A stretch of 64,000 nt of DNA from Smittia aterrima (taxonomy: Eukaryota > Arthropoda > Insecta > Diptera > Chironomidae), in the NCBI GenBank assembly GCA_033063855.1, contig CP093831.1, forward strand, positions 1,240,001-1,304,000, read 5' to 3'. Under the pieces are notes generated by a model. It did no database searches, had not been told where the DNA came from, and was given only the letters and a program-made list of their open reading frames with translations. The position numbers were made by a program, and so were the translations under genes. This document shows, in pieces, positions 25,101-40,100 of this stretch. Each line of letters begins with the position of its first letter. Position 1 is the stretch's first letter.

Positions 25101-27418
25101 TCTTCATGTTTACGTCTTCAAGTGCAAGAGAAATTGTCTGAGCTGAATCATGCACGGTCGCAATCATTCTCCCGTTTAACTATAATTTCTCATTACTCGT
25201 TCACTTTGTCGCTTTGTCGTGTTGTTATTGATCCTCCTCTTGATGTACAGTTAAACCGGTGATCACGACATGTTAGCGTGGATTAAAATTAGTTTGACTA
25301 CTGGAACGTTTAAGCGAATAATAAGTCATGACAAGATGATTTAGATTTTTTTGTATTTGAGTTGTAATTGAAAATATTTACGATCAATTTCATCGTTTGC
25401 TGTTGAAAGAACTGAACATTAAAGTTTACCTTGAAATGTCAATTCAAATTATTCTGATCGCGATATATTTAATATATTATATTAAATTTTATCGTTGAGG
25501 TGTCTTCTGCATCGAGTCAGAACGTTAATTTGCCGCCTTTCATCGAAAATTGCACATTTCGAAGTAGCTCAATGGAAAATCATTAATCAGGAGCTTCAGA
25601 AATGAAATGCTGACATGAGAGAACTCATCAAACTAACAATAAGCGATTCAGATCTTTAACATGTCTTAATTCGCTTTATAAGATCAAACTGCGATGAACT
25701 CGAAGGCTCAACTGTAGAATTTCCATAAATTATAAATGTTAATGACTCAGACGTTAGTTGGATTGAGCAAGACGAAATAATAAAAAATGATAATCATTTA
25801 TCAAGCCATTTTAAAATTAAATGAACATTAAATCGTTGAAGTGGATTTCGCAATTTACCACAACAAAAATATTCCGACACTCATCCACGTCGATGACGCA
25901 GACAGTTTCCATAAAACTCGCTAATTCCACACATTGTGCAAGGCTACACTTCACTTTTGTTCGATAATTTCCAGCTAATGCCGACTCCGCGTATTGAAAA
26001 GGGATTCAATTCACTTTAGCATTCATTAAATTATTTACATTACACTGCACTTAATTACGGGCAATAAAACTGTCGTGTCGATTTGCTCCCCCTTCGATTG
26101 AGTCTCACAAAGACCATGACGATCTGCTTTCCATTCAGCAGCAGCAGCAAGCAAGGGGGAGAGATTAGTAATGTTGCTGATGATTGTGGTGCAATTTAAT
26201 TCTATTTATGTTTATTTAGACTCGAACATGAGCAAATTTCAAAGAGAGAACTTCTCACTTCTCATTAAAATAAAATCTATCTGTGACAAATTGCTTAATT
26301 GAATTAATTTTAACATTAGTTTAGAGTTTGGCACAGAGCGAGTGAAGGTCTTTGAAAGTTTCGTTTCAATTGAAATTTCCAAATTCTCGTCGTTCTCACT
26401 CTTCCATTTCAGGTCGTTGGCGTGAAACGTTATAATTTGTCAAATAATTCATTATTAATAATTCTCTAATTTGGTTTCGAGTTCATTTTAATTTCGGCAT
26501 TAGTTAGAGCTCTGCCGAAAAAGCTTTTCAAGCCGAACAGATGTGGCGAAATGAATTGAATTACCAGAGCTCGCTCGAGCTTGTGCAAAACTTTTCAGAT
26601 TTTCAATAACGAGTTGAGACATTGCGATCGCTTTCGTGAATACAAAATGTGTTTGCCTTCGAGTTGATTTAATAAATTCGTTCATCTTCACTCGAGCATG
26701 CAAATATAATCAAAATTAAATGACCATTTGCTGCTGCAAGCTCCCGTACAATAATTCAAGAGTCATTACACCATGTAATCAATTTTAAACCTCGACTGTC
26801 GAATAATGTTTACCAAATAAATAAATTAATGTCATTCGTTTGGAACCGAAACCAAAAACAATTTTAGTTTTAGAGGAAATTTAGAAATTGATATCAAATT
26901 GCTCAACCTTCTGGCAAATAAATTTCTCTGAGGTACTTGCAAAGCTGATCTTTAAAGTCTTCTAATTCGAATGCAAAACAATTAAAACTAATCAACAATC
27001 AATAACAAATTGTTTTGACTTCAATTAAATTTTTCTTATCTTTCGACAATAAAATAAAGTTTTTACAACAAGGAACTCTGACTCTTGAAGAGAGTGCATT
27101 GCAACTGTCGGCATCTTTTAATATTAATTTCAACGAAAATATTGACTTTTTGATAACAAGAAATGAGCATTTCGTTGAAATTTACGAAAGGGCTTCTCTG
27201 ACAGGTTGAAATAAAACGAAGTTGTGACAAACTCCGAGATGACTCGTTGAATTGAAGTTGGCGTGAGTTAATAAGCGGATATGATGAGACAGTTTGCAAT
27301 CTGTGTATCGCCCTAATTTAAAAAATCTACTTGATTATTGATAAGAGAAGAAACTTGTTCAGTTCTCTTTTAACTATTCTGTTGATCAGACGCTTGAAAC
27401 TATCAAATCAGAAAAATA
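22190..27418. other. gene-free stretch
   Basis: No coding region, RNA gene or clear repeat family seen on either strand. Long AT-rich DNA with many TAATTA/TAATTG-like homeodomain-type words, as expected by chance in such composition. Possible regulatory landscape for the BarH pair. Confidence 0.45.
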
Positions 27419-28283
27419 ATGGAAAAGTGGATTGGAAAGAATGCAATTGTAACAGGAGCAAGTGCTGGAATCGGTGCTGCGATCGTCAGAGACTTGGCAA
27501 ATGCAGGAATCAACGTCATTGCACTTGCTCGAAGAGTTGATAAACTCGATAGTTTGAAGAATGAATTGAAAAGTGCTCGCGGAAAGGTCACAGTTCTAAA
27601 ATGTGACGTGAGCGATAAGAAATCAATCGAAGAAACCTTTAACTCGATTGAGAAAACCTTTGGCTCCGTTCAAATACTTGTTAACAATGCAGGTGTTGTT
27701 AGGGATTTCAATTTATTGGAAAATGAAGACGACGATGCTGCATTTGATAAGATTGATGAAGTAATCCAAACAAACTTCACTGGATTAGTTCGTTGCACTC
27801 GAAAAGCATTTCATTTGATTGACAAGTCGGGAGATTACGGAATAATTATCAATATTGGGAGTGTCGCGGGTCATGGAGTTCCCGTAATGGATTTCAAGTT
27901 CAATGTCTATCCCGGAACGAAGCACGCCGTTCGAGCTACAACTGAAGTCTTACGACAAGAACTTGCGAGGAATAAAAATAATAAAATCAGGGTCGCTGTA
28001 AGTTACACTTTTCCAATTCTTGATTTTATTATAATCGAACGTTATATTATATATATTATATTATATATAATTTTATGAATAGGAAATTAGTCCAGGATGC
28101 GTTGCGACTGAAATTCAAGAAGCTGGAGGTTTCGTTAAGCCTGGCGAGGTTTGGACTGAAAATCAAGGAATCCCAGCTTTGCAAGATTCCGATGTGTCTC
28201 AAGCTGTTGTCTTCCTTCTTACGACACCTTACAGCGTCAACATCACGGAGATTGTCATCAAACCAACCGGCGAAATGTTTTAA
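27419..28283 (+). CDS. classical short-chain dehydrogenase/reductase (SDR)
   Basis: NAD(P)-dependent oxidoreductase of the classical SDR superfamily, probably cytosolic. Two exons, 27419-27997 and 28083-28283, with an 85-bp GT-AG intron in phase 0; 259 residues, the normal length for the class. Visible motifs: cofactor site TGASAGIGAAIV near residue 13; CDVSD; NNAGV; catalytic Ser in NIGSVAG; and the active-site YPGTK (YxxxK); then SPGCVATEI after the intron. The pattern resembles insect DHRS11/farnesol dehydrogenase-type enzymes, but the substrate cannot be read from sequence. The ATG lies 9 nt after TCAGAAAAATAATG-like leader sequence and fits the N-terminal alignment MEKWIGKNAIVTGAS. An AATAAA follows the stop by 6 nt. 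It is isolated, with more than 5 kb of gene-free DNA on either side. Confidence 0.93.
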
Positions 28284-28289
28284 ATCTTC

Positions 28290-28295
28290 AATAAA
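28290..28295 (+). terminator. poly(A) signal of the SDR gene
   Basis: AATAAA seven nucleotides after the stop codon of the SDR gene. A further AATAAA-like cluster near 28450 could be a second site. Confidence 0.5.
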
Positions 28296-28299
28296 CTCT

Positions 28300-31200
28300 T
28301 CGCAGAAATATTTGATCAACCTTTTGATAATTCGATTCAAAGTTAAAATAGTTAATGTGTGTTTTGAACAAAAAAAATTGTTTTTCTCACTTCCGGTGCG
28401 GTTTGTTCCTAACTCAAAAACCGAAAACAAACTCTCCATGCAAAAACACAATAAATAAATAATAATTACATTTGATTCACATTTGTTCCAGATTGTTACG
28501 AAGCTCTTTTGTCCGTTGCGTAATAATTTGCTTAATTAATTCATTTACGTTTCAATTTCGGCTTCATTGTTGTTGGCTCTTTTTTTCCGTCAACGATAAT
28601 GATCATATCGCAAAGAGCGGCGTGCAGACAATGTCTCACATCACGCTCGTCAATATAACCGCTCATTATCGAGCTTGAACTAGCAGTTGAGCGTCACCGG
28701 GAATCTTCTCTCTTTTCAGAAGCTCGCAGTCCGTGTAATTAAGCGGCCTTTTGATAAATTGTTAATTTAATCGTGTGGCATTGAGGTGAGCGCTGAAGCA
28801 TAGATACATCAAGTCGTCTAGCTTGTTCAGGTCAGAGTGGAGATCTCAAGGTTAAACTGAACAGTTTGCTAATGAAAAATTGCATGAATGAAGTTAGCAA
28901 TTATTATTCTCTAAGGCTTTTCTCATGAACGAGAGCAATTACGAGGATATAAATCAAAGTTGGTAAAGTTATTTTTCAATTTTCCGCTTTGATTATGATT
29001 TAAATCGAACGAAAACTCATTTCATCAATCATTGATCGGCCTTCTGATGCACTCAGGTCTGAGAAGATAAATTTTCAAGCTTGGTCCCTTTTTAATCGAG
29101 ATTTATTCTTTTGATGTTGTTTGTTGCATTGAGTGAGGCGAGATAGTAAAGCTTGCCACTCAATTTATCATAGTCGACTCTCTACGTGTTCATTAATCGA
29201 TTTATGGATATTTTCAAACAATCATAAGGCAATTCATTTCATTTCTCGATGGATCATTGCACTCCTTTCGACATGTCCGATTCATAAATAGTTTTGACAG
29301 TCGAAGAGTGAGAAGAGCGGTGCGTGTTTGGCTTCTTCTTTTCCAGCTTCAATGACTGTCCGTGGCTAACGCTAATAACGAGAACGATCGCGCATCAATC
29401 AAACGTCTCTGACATGAAAGTGTTGGAAGAGAAAGAGAGTGGCGGGGCTGGGCAGTGATCATTAGCAATTACCACTTGTTGAAATCCCACAATAATTGAG
29501 ATTTATTGAATTGGAAGGCTTCGCGCTTCTCGCAATGCTACCAATTGAAATGTGCACTCGCAATCATCGAGTTACGAGCGAACAAAAGCGATGGGCATCT
29601 GGAATGCACAAAACTGAACAATGCTGCTGCTGTTCGGCTCGATTTATCACGTCAGCGAGTCTTCAGTCATTAAAAAAAAGTTTCAACAAGTTATTAATAT
29701 CGTTTGGCGGTGTTCATCTCTTCGAATTATTTCCATAATCAATCAAACTTTGGTCTCAGTTTGACTTTTCTTTCCCTTCGCTGTTCGATCTTCACTCGAT
29801 CTCGACAACAATCAATGGCAACGATTGTTGTGAGATTATTATTGGAGTTCTGAAGGAGCATTTTTCTTAAAAGATTTAAACTTCTTCGATTTTACACTTC
29901 ACCTCGAGTCATAATAATAAAATTGTGACGCGTCCATTGTTCGGACCGATGAAAAATGGATCGGTGAGTGTTCGGACAATTCGCGCAACAACAGAGAGAA
30001 GCATCATCGCTCGGTGGAGCTAAATAAAGAAGCATAATAATCAATCAATTTACGGTGAGAATTGGGAATTAGTTGGACAATCAGCCTTAATTGAACATAT
30101 CGATTGGAAGTTTTCACCATTTTGTTCGATTTGGGATTCGCGATTGACGTTTCTCTCTTTCGCTGTTTGCTTCAACGGGAACTGCGCTAATTAATTACCA
30201 TAAAGAGAGAATCATTCCCTCCCTCGATTACACCGCGCTCAACACCAAATCCAATCGCACAAAACAGCGCCTCAAACTCAATTTAGAAATAATTTATTTT
30301 CCATCACCGTGAATAATAAAATTGATTGATTGAAACAAATACACGAAATAATATTCCAATGAATTAGATCGACAACTGGCTTATTAAATTATCGTGAAGG
30401 GGAAACGATGAAGAGAGAGAGAGAGACAAGCAAACAGAAAGTCAGAAAGTTTTCTCCACGCAATGAAACTTCTCGACCAGAAACAATCCTCACTTCAAAT
30501 CCATATTTTCGTCATCATAAGCGGCTTAGTATCAGCCAGGCAACGCGTTTATTAATTAAGGCAACGAATCCATTTAGTTGAGGCATTAAAAGTTGATACA
30601 AATAGCATTCGATTTTCTATCTCTCTCTCTCTTTTCTTTGACGACAAGAAAAAGAATAAGAAGAAGGCAACTCGAGACATAAAAACTCAATTTACTTCGC
30701 ATGATTAATTTATGTGGTTTTAATAAACATGATACTCGATACATTTGAGCTTTAAGGCCTTTTTGCTTGAAGTTCCTTTCAAGAGACAGACACAGAAGGA
30801 GAAACAGAGCGAGATGTAAAGCGCGAGATAAAGAAATTGAAATATCATTCATCAGAGTGTCAACGGTTGTTACAAATATTTATTTATAATCGAGAAAAGA
30901 TTTGTTTCGAGAAATCTCGTTCAGCCGGCTTTGAGCAAGACGCAGCAGCTCTCGCTGAAGTCAGACATTGAGACAGAGGAGAAGGCTGAACATAAATCGT
31001 TTTGATTGCAATCATTAATCAACTTTTAAAGTTTTGACAAATTATTTCGATTGAAAATCATTTACCGGTGGTTTGATAAGTTGAGATTGAAGAATTAAGT
31101 GAACGACTTCTCGCCGCGAATCAAACTCGTTTTGGAGATTATTTAAACTGGCATTTACACCTTTTCAAGGAGTCGAGGGAGCTGCCATTTTGAAAACGTC

Positions 31201-34200
31201 AAATTAAAATCTCACTTTATAATCTTGGAAGTCGAAGTCGCGAGTCGACAAGTCTTATCGCTCGCCATTTGCAAACTCAATTAAATTGATTTCTCTTGCT
31301 TGGCTTGTAGGAATGAGAAGGCAGACAATAATTGAGTGTCTCATTCTCGTTCAATGCATTTAATATAAATCGAAAACGTGATGGTGCACTGTGATTACGG
31401 AGAGACGGAACGAATCGGAAGGCGAACGATGTCGATAGCTGCAAATTTAATGACGCATTCTTCTCTCAATTTAAAATCGCGATTAAGCACAATAAGAACA
31501 AGTTAAACGCGATGCTTAATAATCATGCTCAAGTCTTATACACCTCGGCCACAAACAGTCACGAAGCAAATGGTAAATCGGAAAAAGGGCGAAGACAAGA
31601 AATAAAAATATAAAATGCAATGTCGTGGTCGCCTCGATGCCAATAAAAATTCGCATTTCGTTGATTCTTGAATGAAGCGACTCGCGCAACGTGTTATTTA
31701 GAAAATGATGCAAAATTGGTCTTAATGGTTGAGGACGGATAGCTTCACTGAGTGGGCTTTGCTCGTCTCTTCTGTCATCATTCGCTCTATGCATTCCTGA
31801 TGGATCAATGAGAGCTTGACAGCAACTCTATAATCAACGTTTTTTGCTCATCGTTTTACAAAAGCGAATTCATCAATGGAACGTGAAGATGAAGCACAAA
31901 ATGGAATTGTTAGCGAACCTTTTGAATGCAATTCTTTTAATTCAACAAAAACTTTTTGATTAAAAATTAACAAGAGAAACTCCTTTCTCGTTCATAACGA
32001 TTGACTCACGCCAAGCTCTAGGCAAAACTTGATTGAACTGAAGAGTAAGGGTGGAAACTGAAAAACTTCTTTTTGTCATTTTAAACTTCGATCAATTGCT
32101 TTCCATTTTTGCATCGATCGGCGAAAAATTGCGCAATTAAATTCTCTTCCTTATTCTTCTCGAGAATGACTCAGAGGTGAATTCGTGCTCGTCAAGTAAA
32201 TCACGAACTTTCAATTATTTAAGGTTTTTCGAATAAATATTTCGCCATTAGAGCGATTTTCCCATTAAATCTTTCCATCGCTCTCTTCGCGAAATTATAG
32301 CTGCGCGTAAAATTCATCTTTAAGCATCTGAACTTTTTGATCCTGGATAACAATCCAATCTTGCACTTTAGCTCCGCAATTTCGTTCGCTTGGCTTGTAA
32401 TTGACTCAAAACGATGCTGGCAAAAGCTTCGCATCCGCTGCTGGCCAAACTGGCCTAGCTCGCGGGCAAACTTGATTTGCTGATGATAACATCGCGAAAT
32501 AATTCTAAGTCTTCGAGCGAAATCTCTTCTTACTCAGTCATCATCGCTCATTGTTTGACTCAAAGTGAAAAATAAATGTAACATGAAAAGTAAGACAGCG
32601 AAGTCAATGAACAGCTCTTTGTTACCTTTCGCGAGATGAATTAGAAAAGCCTTTTCGAAAATCTCACACAGTTTAAAGTGAATCGTGCAGAGTGTAAATT
32701 AATCCATCAAAGTAATTATGTAAAGAACGTCGCTTGTTCATTCGTTCGTTCCATCTCCGCTCATGTTTCAACTCTAATATCAGTTTATTAACTGTTATAA
32801 GCACCTGATCCGTTCAATGGAATGTGAGACTATCGCCTCTTCTCGGCTTTCATTGCTTGCACTTTACGCTGGGGAACTGGAGCGGAGCTATTAAATTTTG
32901 TACGGTAAGCGTAAGAAGTTTTTCATTAAACGTGAGAATCATTTCACGAATTTTCCTCTGTGAACGACTTTTTCACTCTTTTGAAAATCTTATTGTGAAA
33001 CCGATTGCGCGTTGCTTTATTGCCCATTTAATAAAATTAACACAATAGTTAATTGTCTTCCTGTTATCGTTGAACAAAATATTTAAGTTTTTTTCTTCTT
33101 CTATAATTAATGTTCGCTCTCGATTGTGAATTTTGTTTAGCTTTTAATTCAACATCCGGCGAAACTTTTCGATGCTTTGTGAGCTTCGTTTGTTAATTGA
33201 CGCAATTAATTTAGTTAAAATGTAAATTAGAGTCTGCAATGAATGTCGAGAACAATCGGCGTCATTGATCGTAATGATGATGTGGTTTTAAAGGGAATTT
33301 CTGACTCACGCCAATTCACAATTGGCAGCAAAAAATAAATCACAAAATTAAACTCAATTTCAGAAGCTTTTTGTTCAGGAGGAAAAAAATCTCATTCGCA
33401 ATTTGATCAAACAAATAAACGAATAAATTATTGCAAGAAGAAAATCGCCAATCATCGTTGCAACCACAAAATCGATTGCCCTCGATCTCGAGTTGACTTT
33501 GAAGTGGGTAAAGTGGCGCCTGGACCAGCAAAGAGAAAATCAATTTTGCGGAGCAGACTTTTTATGCAAACTCTTTTTTCCCGATAAACTCAATTTCTTT
33601 GTGAGACGCAAGCCGTCGAAGATCTGTTGGTTTTAATAATAATTTCTGGTTTCTTTCATCTTTTTTTAACCTTTTTGATGCAGGAAAGGTGCCGACGAGT
33701 GAAGCGAGAAGTTTATAGGATCGTGACGAAACCTTTCGCTTATGAAACTTTAATCGAATGGAATGTCGTCGAGATTTTTTTTTCCATTCGACGGATGAGA
33801 AAAGGAAATTTAAATTTAATTGGTTTAGACCTCGAGCGTTGAGACGACACAGTTCGCGGTCTCATCGGATTTCGGGTTAAATGGATCCGCAGCTCATCCG
33901 CTAATGAAATATCATTTTGTGTCAACCTGTGTGGTCTATCAATCGATCCAAAAATATCAAATTAATCAAGCACGATCCGAAGCGACACTCAAGCATGAAT
34001 TTCTTTCGTTTAATTAATCTAAGCGGAAAGACTAACAAGGTGGACAAATCAAATCTGAATAATTTTTTCGAGAACAAAACCTGCGAAAGCACTTAAGCAT
34101 CGTTTCCTCTCCGCCCATCATCTCGAAGATGAGAAGCACAAAGCCGTGAAAAATTGCAATTACAATTTTCCATCTCAAATTGGTTCCGCTTTGAGACGCA

Positions 34201-37192
34201 ATCTCATCTTAACACGTCCCACGAACAGGAAAATTCTTTCTTTTTATTTCATTTCATCGGATAGGCGAAAATAAAAATGAAGGAAAGAAGAAAGAAAAGC
34301 CATTTCCCGTCTTTTTTTTTATTCGAGAGCGATTCCCAAGAGAAATTTCTCTGTGAAAGAAAAAGAAAACTTTTCCCCGACACAATTTTCCTTCGTCACT
34401 TTGAGAAAAGTTTTATTTTATTTCTCGCCCTCGTCGAGGGAGAATCATCGAAAGAAAAAAAAATAAATCTTGACACCTTTTTCTTTGGTTCGATCCATCT
34501 TGATAAATCCTGACGGATATTGACGGAACAGCTTCGGAAAACTTTTCACGCCGCTGACACTCGAATTTGCATGAAAATTCGTTTCGTGTTCGATCATCAA
34601 AAAAAACACGTGAAATGTCATTAAAATTTTTATGCTTCAATTAACATTTATTTAAATCATGAGCTGGAGAAGAAACAAAATTGAGCCGCGAGGGAAATTT
34701 CCCAAAAAAAAAAGATTTTAATTCTGAGAAACCTTTCTCATCGCTCGCCGCGAACTTAAGCTATTAAGCTAATGGCGTCAATGATTTCTAGAAAAAAATC
34801 TACCCGAGGGAACTTCACTTAGAAGTCAATGTCGGTTGATGTTACCGTTTCAAATGTAAATTACCAAATCCGTCCATCTCGTGTCGCTAATTTGATGCTA
34901 ATTATCTATTAATTTTAAAATAATCATTTCTCGCGGGCCAAAAATTTGAGTTTCCAGTGAATGGCGACGCGTAATTGTCCGGCAAGATGAGACGAAGGCG
35001 ATAGGAGCAGAGAGCGTTTTAGTAATTAAAGCATTGATGAAAACGTATCAATTTATTCGAGCTATCAGATGGAAACGAAGTCAAGTCAGGAACGTCACTT
35101 AAATCTTCTTGAATAAATTTCGTCGTAAAAACAAAAAAAAAATGCCACCAGCGATTGAGCTGTAATTGAATCCACGACCGTATCTGCGATCTTTTGTCTT
35201 TCAAATTAAACTCTCGTCAATCAACTCTCGGTAAACTAATTACACTTTGCTCATAATCTCGTTCATCGAAGTGCAATAATTGACCACAACTTTGTTTCAG
35301 TGAATATCTTTCCCCGGCCGAATGCAATATTTTCGCTCGGATCACTATTATGAAGTGACACGACCACCCAACAATTATTAGGCAATCGGATATCGAGTTA
35401 AGTATTAGAGATTTCATTACATGTTATTTTGAAAACACAACGAGAGCATAAAAATTATGCTAAGTCACACAAGAGCGTAACGGAGAACGGGATATCACAT
35501 TCATCCTCCCTACTCGTTTTCATCTTTCATCGTCGACGACAACTTTTTGCGTCGAGTGAAATCACTTGTGAAAGAATCGCAAAGAATCCTTACAATCGAT
35601 TGATACATGATTACGTGAGATGATCCGCGTTTGATGTGCATCGTTGAGCAGCTGGAATTTTTGTCTTTTGAGAATTTGATTTGTTTGCTTATGAGTCAAA
35701 CGATTTACTGTAATCAACAGCATTAGTTACACTGTGGCACTTAATAAATGTTTGCGACACGTGTCAGGGACGATGTCAACTGTTTTCGCTTCTTCCTCGA
35801 ATCTAATTGATTCCCTTGATTGTCAAAGAAGAGTTCAGGGTGGAGAATTAAAATCAACCGCAGGAAATCGAAATGAACGAAAAATCTTCTTATGGAGTGA
35901 AAGGCGTGGAACGATTTCGTCGAGAAGTTTCCTTTTTAGTCGATGCTAGAAAGCAACAATCGCTCCAAAATATCTCGTCGATCATAATTGCCCAATTAAG
36001 CTATTCAGGCAGCAGCTCTTACCACTCTAATTGAAAATATCAACTCCATTTAATCTCGAAATAAAAGCCAGAACCTTAATTGAGCATTCTATGTATGTTC
36101 ATGATCTTAAGACTTCTCGAGACATTTCACCGAGTCATTCTCCGCCTCTTCTCTCGTGCGCCATTCACAGACGAGAGATCAAATGTTTGATGGGTATTGA
36201 AAGCGATTGCGACCAAAGCGTCACAATTTTATTTTTCTTACAACTTCTGTTCACCGCACATCCTGTGTCCAAGCAATTATTCGGTAATTACGTATCAAAC
36301 TACATTCGAGAAGAAGCTGAAACAGATTTTAAATCACGCTCTCGTTGAGCGATAGCATCGCGTTTCTTTCTTCCAATTGCCGATCCCCGAAAGATTTATT
36401 TTGTATTTAATCAATCTAACCGATAATTAAGCTACTCTCTTTTGAGTTAGTCGACTTGTTACGTTCGTTCGATCAATCGATCGCTGCTTGAACCATTTTC
36501 CCTTTCTATTGATGATGTCTTGAGAAATGATTCAAAACGCTCGCCTGCTTTCAATGTTCAATTTATCATCGATGGATTGTAACAATTATTATTAGTCTAA
36601 TGATCGTTCGAAGTTTTCTTTTCTCGAGAAATTAAACATCAGCCCATGTTTGTGGAAGTCTTTTGATTACATGGCTCGATCGCTCGCGATTTTCTGGATA
36701 TTTCGAAACTTTTATACAAAAGAGTTAAGCATCGAAACGAAGTGATGGGGAGGGTTACTCCAATCAATTCATTAAGTATTTAAAGCTCTTCAAATCCCCC
36801 TCGACTTCTCATTCTCTTGTTTGTTGAATTGTGGAGATTAAGCTTTAACAATGAACCCGAAAATTTCATAATTTACATCCTTCGATCATCATGAAGCAAA
36901 CTGATCAACGTGATTATTAAGAAAGAAGAAAGGTGAAAATTGTATCATTAAGTTCAGTTGCTGTTTTGTCGACTGTTAACGGAGGAAACTGAATTAAGGA
37001 ACTTTTATTATAGCACAATGGCTATTATCACCTTTCGATCTTTGAGCAGCTTTTGTTGATCGCAGCAAGAGAAATTCAATCAACTGATATTTAGAAACGA
37101 TTTCAAAGAGATTTTTATTAACGATCTTCATTTAACATCATCATGAGCAGTAATTAAGGCGATGTAATTACTAAATCTTCACAAAATATCTC
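28300..37192. other. gene-free stretch between the SDR gene and DDX31
   Basis: Almost 9 kb with no supported exon, RNA gene or repeat array. Open frames are short, not homologous to anything I recognise, and rich in Phe, Ser and Leu as expected from AT-rich DNA. This contrasts with the spacing of about 0.1-0.3 kb between genes after 54 kb. Confidence 0.45.
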
Positions 37193-40100
37193 TCACTTCG
37201 CTCGGCTCTTTTTGATGGGCTCTAAGCCGCTATCGAACTCAGAAATCGCTGATGTTTTGCCGAAATTGGTTTTCGAGAAATCGCCATATTTGCGTTTAAG
37301 TTTGTTGATCGATCGCTGATCGCCGCGAGGAACATGAACGCGATGGTTGAACTCGAAATTCTTGTTTCTCTCCTTCCTCACTTCGTCGTTCATTGAATGC
37401 TGCTTAACAATCGACTTTGGTGCGTCGCGAAGTCCGAAATTATTGGCGATGTGTCCCATGTGCATCTCACGAAGGTTGAAAATATGTCGAAGCTCCTTCG
37501 AGAAGGTTTTGTAATAACAAATCCATGACGTGAATGCTGTTGAAAGAAATATAAAACGAATTAGAATTTTCTCATGTTTCAATTTCCCACAGTCGATCCC
37601 TCGTCAAAGAATTAGTATCAAAGTAACTGCGAAATGAGCAAGAAGAAAGCGCGTGTACTTCGTAATTGATACAAACAGCGTTCGAAAGCTCTTCAAGTAA
37701 CTCTCGAGAAATCAACTCTCGAAATGTTAACAATTTCATATTCGATTTCAATGAAATCAAATCGACGTAATGAGTTGACAAGTGCCACTCTGCAACAGGA
37801 GTTAGGGAAGCCTTCCCCTTCACACAACAATTAAATGCACATTAGCAACGAATTTTCAACAATCACTCAAATGAAGTTTTACCACAGGAAAGCCGGGCTC
37901 GAATGTTGTGATTAAACAAAAGAAAATTACGTATGTTTGACTCTGCAATCAACGTCAACGACATCGACGAATAACATTTTTCCAATTCAAAGTGCATATC
38001 GTTGGAAACTTGTTGGATAATAACAATTCGTCGTCACCATCGTTTGCGAGTTGTTTAATTTAAATTTTACCGTCCTCTTCGCTCGACATGGAAACTCGAA
38101 TTGTTAATAAATCAGGGACGTTTGTTGGAAAGGGAAAATTGAATTGAGTTGACTTCAACCCCTCAAATGAAATGGATGATGATGATGAATGTGTTGACGG
38201 CTTTGTTGAAACAAGTAATTTCGTGAGCGTCGTTGAATTAAATCAAAAGTCAAGGAGAGGTGATCGATACGCGGTCTGTGGTGGGCACTTTAAAGCTTGG
38301 ATTGTGAGAATTTTAAATTTAAAGGGAGAATCACGATGCTAAGTCTTATTAGACCTTTCGCCTTGAGCAATGTTTTCAAGCACTAACAATACAATTATCC
38401 GATAATTTATCTGCGATTTGAAGCTAAGCTTCATTGTCTCATCGTAAGGCTTCACTTTCCACAGCTTAAAAGCAATTTTCTATCAAATTCAACAACGAAG
38501 GGTGACTCTCAGCCTCGGTGGATTAAATAGGGAAACTTGATATGGAGCAAGAATTAAATTGCCTTTTCAACACTCACGAAATAATGTTAATGCGATTGCG
38601 AATAGAGAATCACTGAATCATTTCTAATCGCTAAAATAGCTTGAGGTCATTTCTTTTAATGCACTTTCGAGGGATTTCCGACGTTTTGTTGTGCACCATC
38701 GAAGTTAATAAATCGCTTCATTAATTCAGCAAAAAGAGCCCAACAAAAAAAAAACTGGCAGCAAATTAAAGCGTGCAGATTTATCCCGAAAATTGTGTTT
38801 AACACTTCTCGCCTTCAATAATTGGCTTTGAGGGGTGGAAATGATGAAACAACATTTACGAGACTCTTTAAATTCAATCATTTCCACTTTCGTGAATCCA
38901 TTTCCTTTCTCTCTCGTCAACACAATTAGCCCATCTGCCGCTACACTTACCCTTGGATGCTTTCAGTCGCAGCTCTTCGTCGTCGCTCAGCAGGTCTTCA
39001 AGCTTTCGCTGTAATGCGGCGATTTTCTCGTCAAAGTATCGGATGTTCAGATTTGGTAGCTGAACTTCTTTTAAGCACTTCTGGTAATCTTCCTCGGCGA
39101 TTCTGGCGATCGAAAAATAAATTAAATTCTGAATGGATCACAGTTTCATTTAACTCACTCGACATTCTTTTCTCTAAGTAATTCTAAGAATTTCTCCTCG
39201 TTTTGATTCAAGAAAATCAACGCTTCGCCCTTGTTTCCCGCTCGTGCCGTTCTTCCTATTCTGTGATAATAATTGCTCAACTCCTGTGGTGCCGAGTATT
39301 GGATAACAAGGTCGAGTTGAGGAACGTCGAGGCCTCGAGCTGCGACATCCGTACACAATAAAATTCCAGCTTTCACCGCCTTGAACTCACGAAACACAGA
39401 AATTCTCTCAATTTGTGACATCGATCCAAACAGTCTAATGGAATAAGAATGGGATTAGCATTAAACCTTACTGTTCATCACCCTCACTCACTTGAAAAGC
39501 GTCACGTTGGGAAGCCAAATATTACTCTCATCCTCTTCCTCGCTTTCTTCCGGATCTTCTAGATTGCCTTCAATGTCTTGCTCATTGTCATTCAAATAAG
39601 ATCTCGCGGTCTTTTCTTTCTTCTTGAACGATTGCGTTAGAAACTCCACCATTATGTCATAATGAAAGTCGACAACGTGCTGTGTGGGGAAAAAGATTAA
39701 AATTTTACGAGCGCCTTGTGACATTCGTCGCACAAGGAGAGAACAAAGGACAACGAAGCGAAGTTTTGGAGGCAGCATGAAATATTTCTGCTCAATTCCT
39801 TCAGGTATCACGATGTTGTCATCAGTTTCGTAATCCATCATTGAATTTTTCATCGTGTCCGCTGAATCGTTGTCGACGTAGACTGGCTCGGCAAGTGTGA
39901 GACCGGCAAGCTTCTTCACTTTTGATGAAAGTGTCGCTGACAGAAGAATCTTTTGAATGGTTCTCGATTCTCTGTTTTGTTCAGCGATTGTGTCGACAAC
40001 TTTCTTTACGTCGTTTTCATATCCGAGCTCGAGTAGACGATCAGCCTCATCCAGAGCGAAAATTTGAATTTTATCAAGTTTCATTGACTCCGTGTGAAGC

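Noticed and set aside
31516..31794. Minus-strand frame of 92 codons in the 28-37 kb desert
   Set aside because: No homology, no splice partners, chance frame in AT-rich DNA; same judgement for other short frames there.
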